The position numbers and the translations under genes are program-made. Below the pieces are notes generated by a model. The model made no database searches. It had not been told where the DNA came from and was given only the letters and a program-made list of their open reading frames with translations. From assembly GCA_028822885.1 (NCBI GenBank), contig JAPKCP010000161.1:1-7669 (forward strand): a DNA stretch of 7,669 nt, in the 5' to 3' direction. Below are positions 7,076 to 7,669 of the stretch, in pieces. Numbering within the stretch: position 1 is the stretch's first letter; the number at the start of each line of letters is the position of its first letter. Source of the DNA: Yoonia sp. GTDB lineage: Bacteria > Pseudomonadota > Alphaproteobacteria > Rhodobacterales > Rhodobacteraceae.

Positions 7076-7186
7076 AAATGATTTATCCACTCTTACAGGA
7101 TCATCGCCAAAAAATCTAGTGGTGGCCAAAATTGACTGGGCAAGTACCGGCTGCGAACGCAGAATACCGTCATCAAAGTTAAGCCG

Positions 7187-7202
7187 CTGCCGTCTGCGGC
7201 AG
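7187..7202. repeat. GC-rich hairpin CTGCCG-TCTG-CGGCAG
   Basis: A perfect 6-bp GC-rich stem with a 4-base loop, extendable by two further pairs beyond a 2-by-2 internal loop. No T-run follows on either strand, so it lacks the second half of an intrinsic terminator. It lies about 110 bases upstream of the long-form TTG of ctaC. Confidence 0.4.
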
Positions 7203-7424
7203 AAGCACTGGTGTCGGCAACTTTAGCATCGATATTTTGACATCGGTTGGTGCCGGTTTTGCCCCGCAATCAGTCTTGGCACATTAACTGGACGATCTTG
7301 GTGAAGGCGGGATATTGCGATTGGATGCACAAGATTTCCTATACCTGCCATTGATTTCCGCCAGTGATCACCCTGTTCTCCATCTGGCTCTCCACTGACC
7401 TTCGGGATGTGGAATAAATGCTGG

Positions 7425-7445
7425 CGGAACGTCTGTTTTGTTCCG
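7425..7445. repeat. Second CGGAAC/GTTCCG inverted repeat (9-base spacer)
   Basis: CGGAAC (7425-7430) and GTTCCG (7440-7445) repeat the half-sites found at 7036-7055, with a spacer one base longer. It lies about 40 bases outside the putative insertion-sequence end. It may be a second operator for the oxidase operon or for a lost neighbour, or chance. Confidence 0.25.
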
Positions 7446-7485
7446 GATCGTCGACAACGAGGCGTTCACCTGACGCGCTCCCATT

Positions 7486-7500
7486 GGCCTTGTTGCATGG
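7486..7500. repeat. Putative terminal inverted repeat of an IS5-family element
   Basis: GGCCTTGTTGCATGG resembles the ends of IS903-group IS5-family elements, which typically begin GGCTTTGTTG. It lies about 40 bases beyond the stop of the transposase remnant, as expected for the end downstream of the transposase gene. The other end lies outside the window, so neither the repeat pairing nor a target duplication can be tested. Confidence 0.4.
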
Positions 7501-7541
7501 GTTGAAGTTTGAGGTGAGTTAGTCCTTGCCGACGCTTTTGC

Positions 7542-7669
7542 TCAAGCGACCTGCTCGAATTTGGGACGTCCGAGTTCTGTCATTTTGTTGAGAATGTGAG
7601 TACCTATCCTGACGTCTGTTTTCTGGTTGAGTAGGAGGATCCCGCATTACCCAAGTAACTTGACGATTT
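7542..7669 (-). pseudogene. Decayed C-terminal end of an IS5-family transposase
   Basis: Read on the minus strand, the right edge gives IVKLLG, then a stop in that frame, then NQKTDVRIGTHILNKMTELG and RPKFEQVA before a TGA at 7544-7542. This pattern (a KLLG, a basic stretch, then ILNxxTxLG near the end) matches the C-terminal tail of IS903-group IS5 transposases. The neighbouring frame supplies VMRDPPTQ across the break, suggesting two compensating frameshifts. The piece is cut by the window edge, so it could be a dead copy or only its damaged tail. The assignment rests on recalled family pattern, not on a search. Confidence 0.45.

Larger units (their letters stand above)
7078..7485. other. 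Gene-free stretch upstream of the oxidase operon
   Basis: This stretch of about 400 bases must contain or adjoin the promoter of the oxidase operon, but I see no convincing -35/-10 pair. The frames hold only short open runs. One minus-strand frame is open for 67 codons from 7222 to a stop at 7019-7021, with no ATG or ribosome binding site, and another has a 45-codon stretch ending at 7223-7225; neither resembles a known family. The sequence also holds a hairpin (7187-7202) and an inverted repeat (7425-7445). Given the insertion-sequence remnant next to it, decayed coding DNA is a fair reading. Confidence 0.45.

Noticed and set aside
7019..7222. A 67-codon open minus-strand frame upstream of ctaC.
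   Set aside because: It has no ATG and no ribosome binding site, overlaps the ctaC leader and is not a family I recognise.
7223..7350. A KTGT-like string (GKTGTN) reachable by a one-base shift on the minus strand, hinting at a penicillin-binding protein remnant.
   Set aside because: It needs an assumed frameshift, and the sequence around it shows no other motif of that family in the right order.
1..7669. FNR-type boxes (TTGAT-N4-ATCAA) that would link the oxidase to oxygen control.
   Set aside because: I scanned by eye and found only half-sites, none with a matching second half in a promoter position.

Overview
The window comes from an alphaproteobacterium, most likely a marine member of the Rhodobacterales (Roseobacter group). 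This rests on the protein families and their arrangement: a DUF2189 membrane protein, a CoxMNOP-type alternative cytochrome c oxidase and a CtaB heme O synthase. I cannot name a genus or species. Nothing points to a plasmid or phage, although a decayed insertion-sequence end lies at the right edge.

Layout. Bases 1-386 hold no gene I can defend. A plausible promoter (387-414) leads into ctaB (445-1401, + strand), followed by a DUF2189 membrane protein (1630-2442, + strand). Facing them and ending only 61 bases away is a five-gene minus-strand operon, read from about 7014 down to 2504: subunit II (ctaC/coxM), subunit I (ctaD/coxN), a divergent six-helix subunit III relative (coxO-like), a five-helix subunit III (coxP/ctaE-like) and a small subunit IV. 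Downstream spacings are tight (84 bases, a 4-base ATGA overlap, 24 bases, 9 bases), so one transcript is likely. Upstream of the operon, 7078-7485 is non-coding or decayed DNA with several inverted repeats. From 7486 to the right edge there is what looks like the terminal repeat and frameshifted C-terminal end of an IS5-family transposase.

How the genes work together. The operon encodes the structural subunits of a proton-pumping A-type heme-copper oxidase. Subunit II carries a complete CuA site. Subunit I carries all ligands for the two hemes and CuB, the cross-linked tyrosine and both the D and K proton channels. CtaB makes heme O, the precursor of heme A, which such an oxidase needs. The window lacks ctaA, the copper chaperones (Cox11/CtaG, SCO), Surf1 and a cytochrome c, so assembly and electron donation must rely on genes elsewhere. 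The order II-I-III-III matches the coxMNOP alternative oxidase described from Bradyrhizobium.

Novelty. The core is a recognisable, intact respiratory operon. The points worth a second look are the pair of unlike subunit III genes, the DUF2189 gene beside the oxidase, and the CGGAAC/GTTCCG inverted repeats upstream of subunit II. I see no CRISPR array, tRNA, rRNA or clearly new system.
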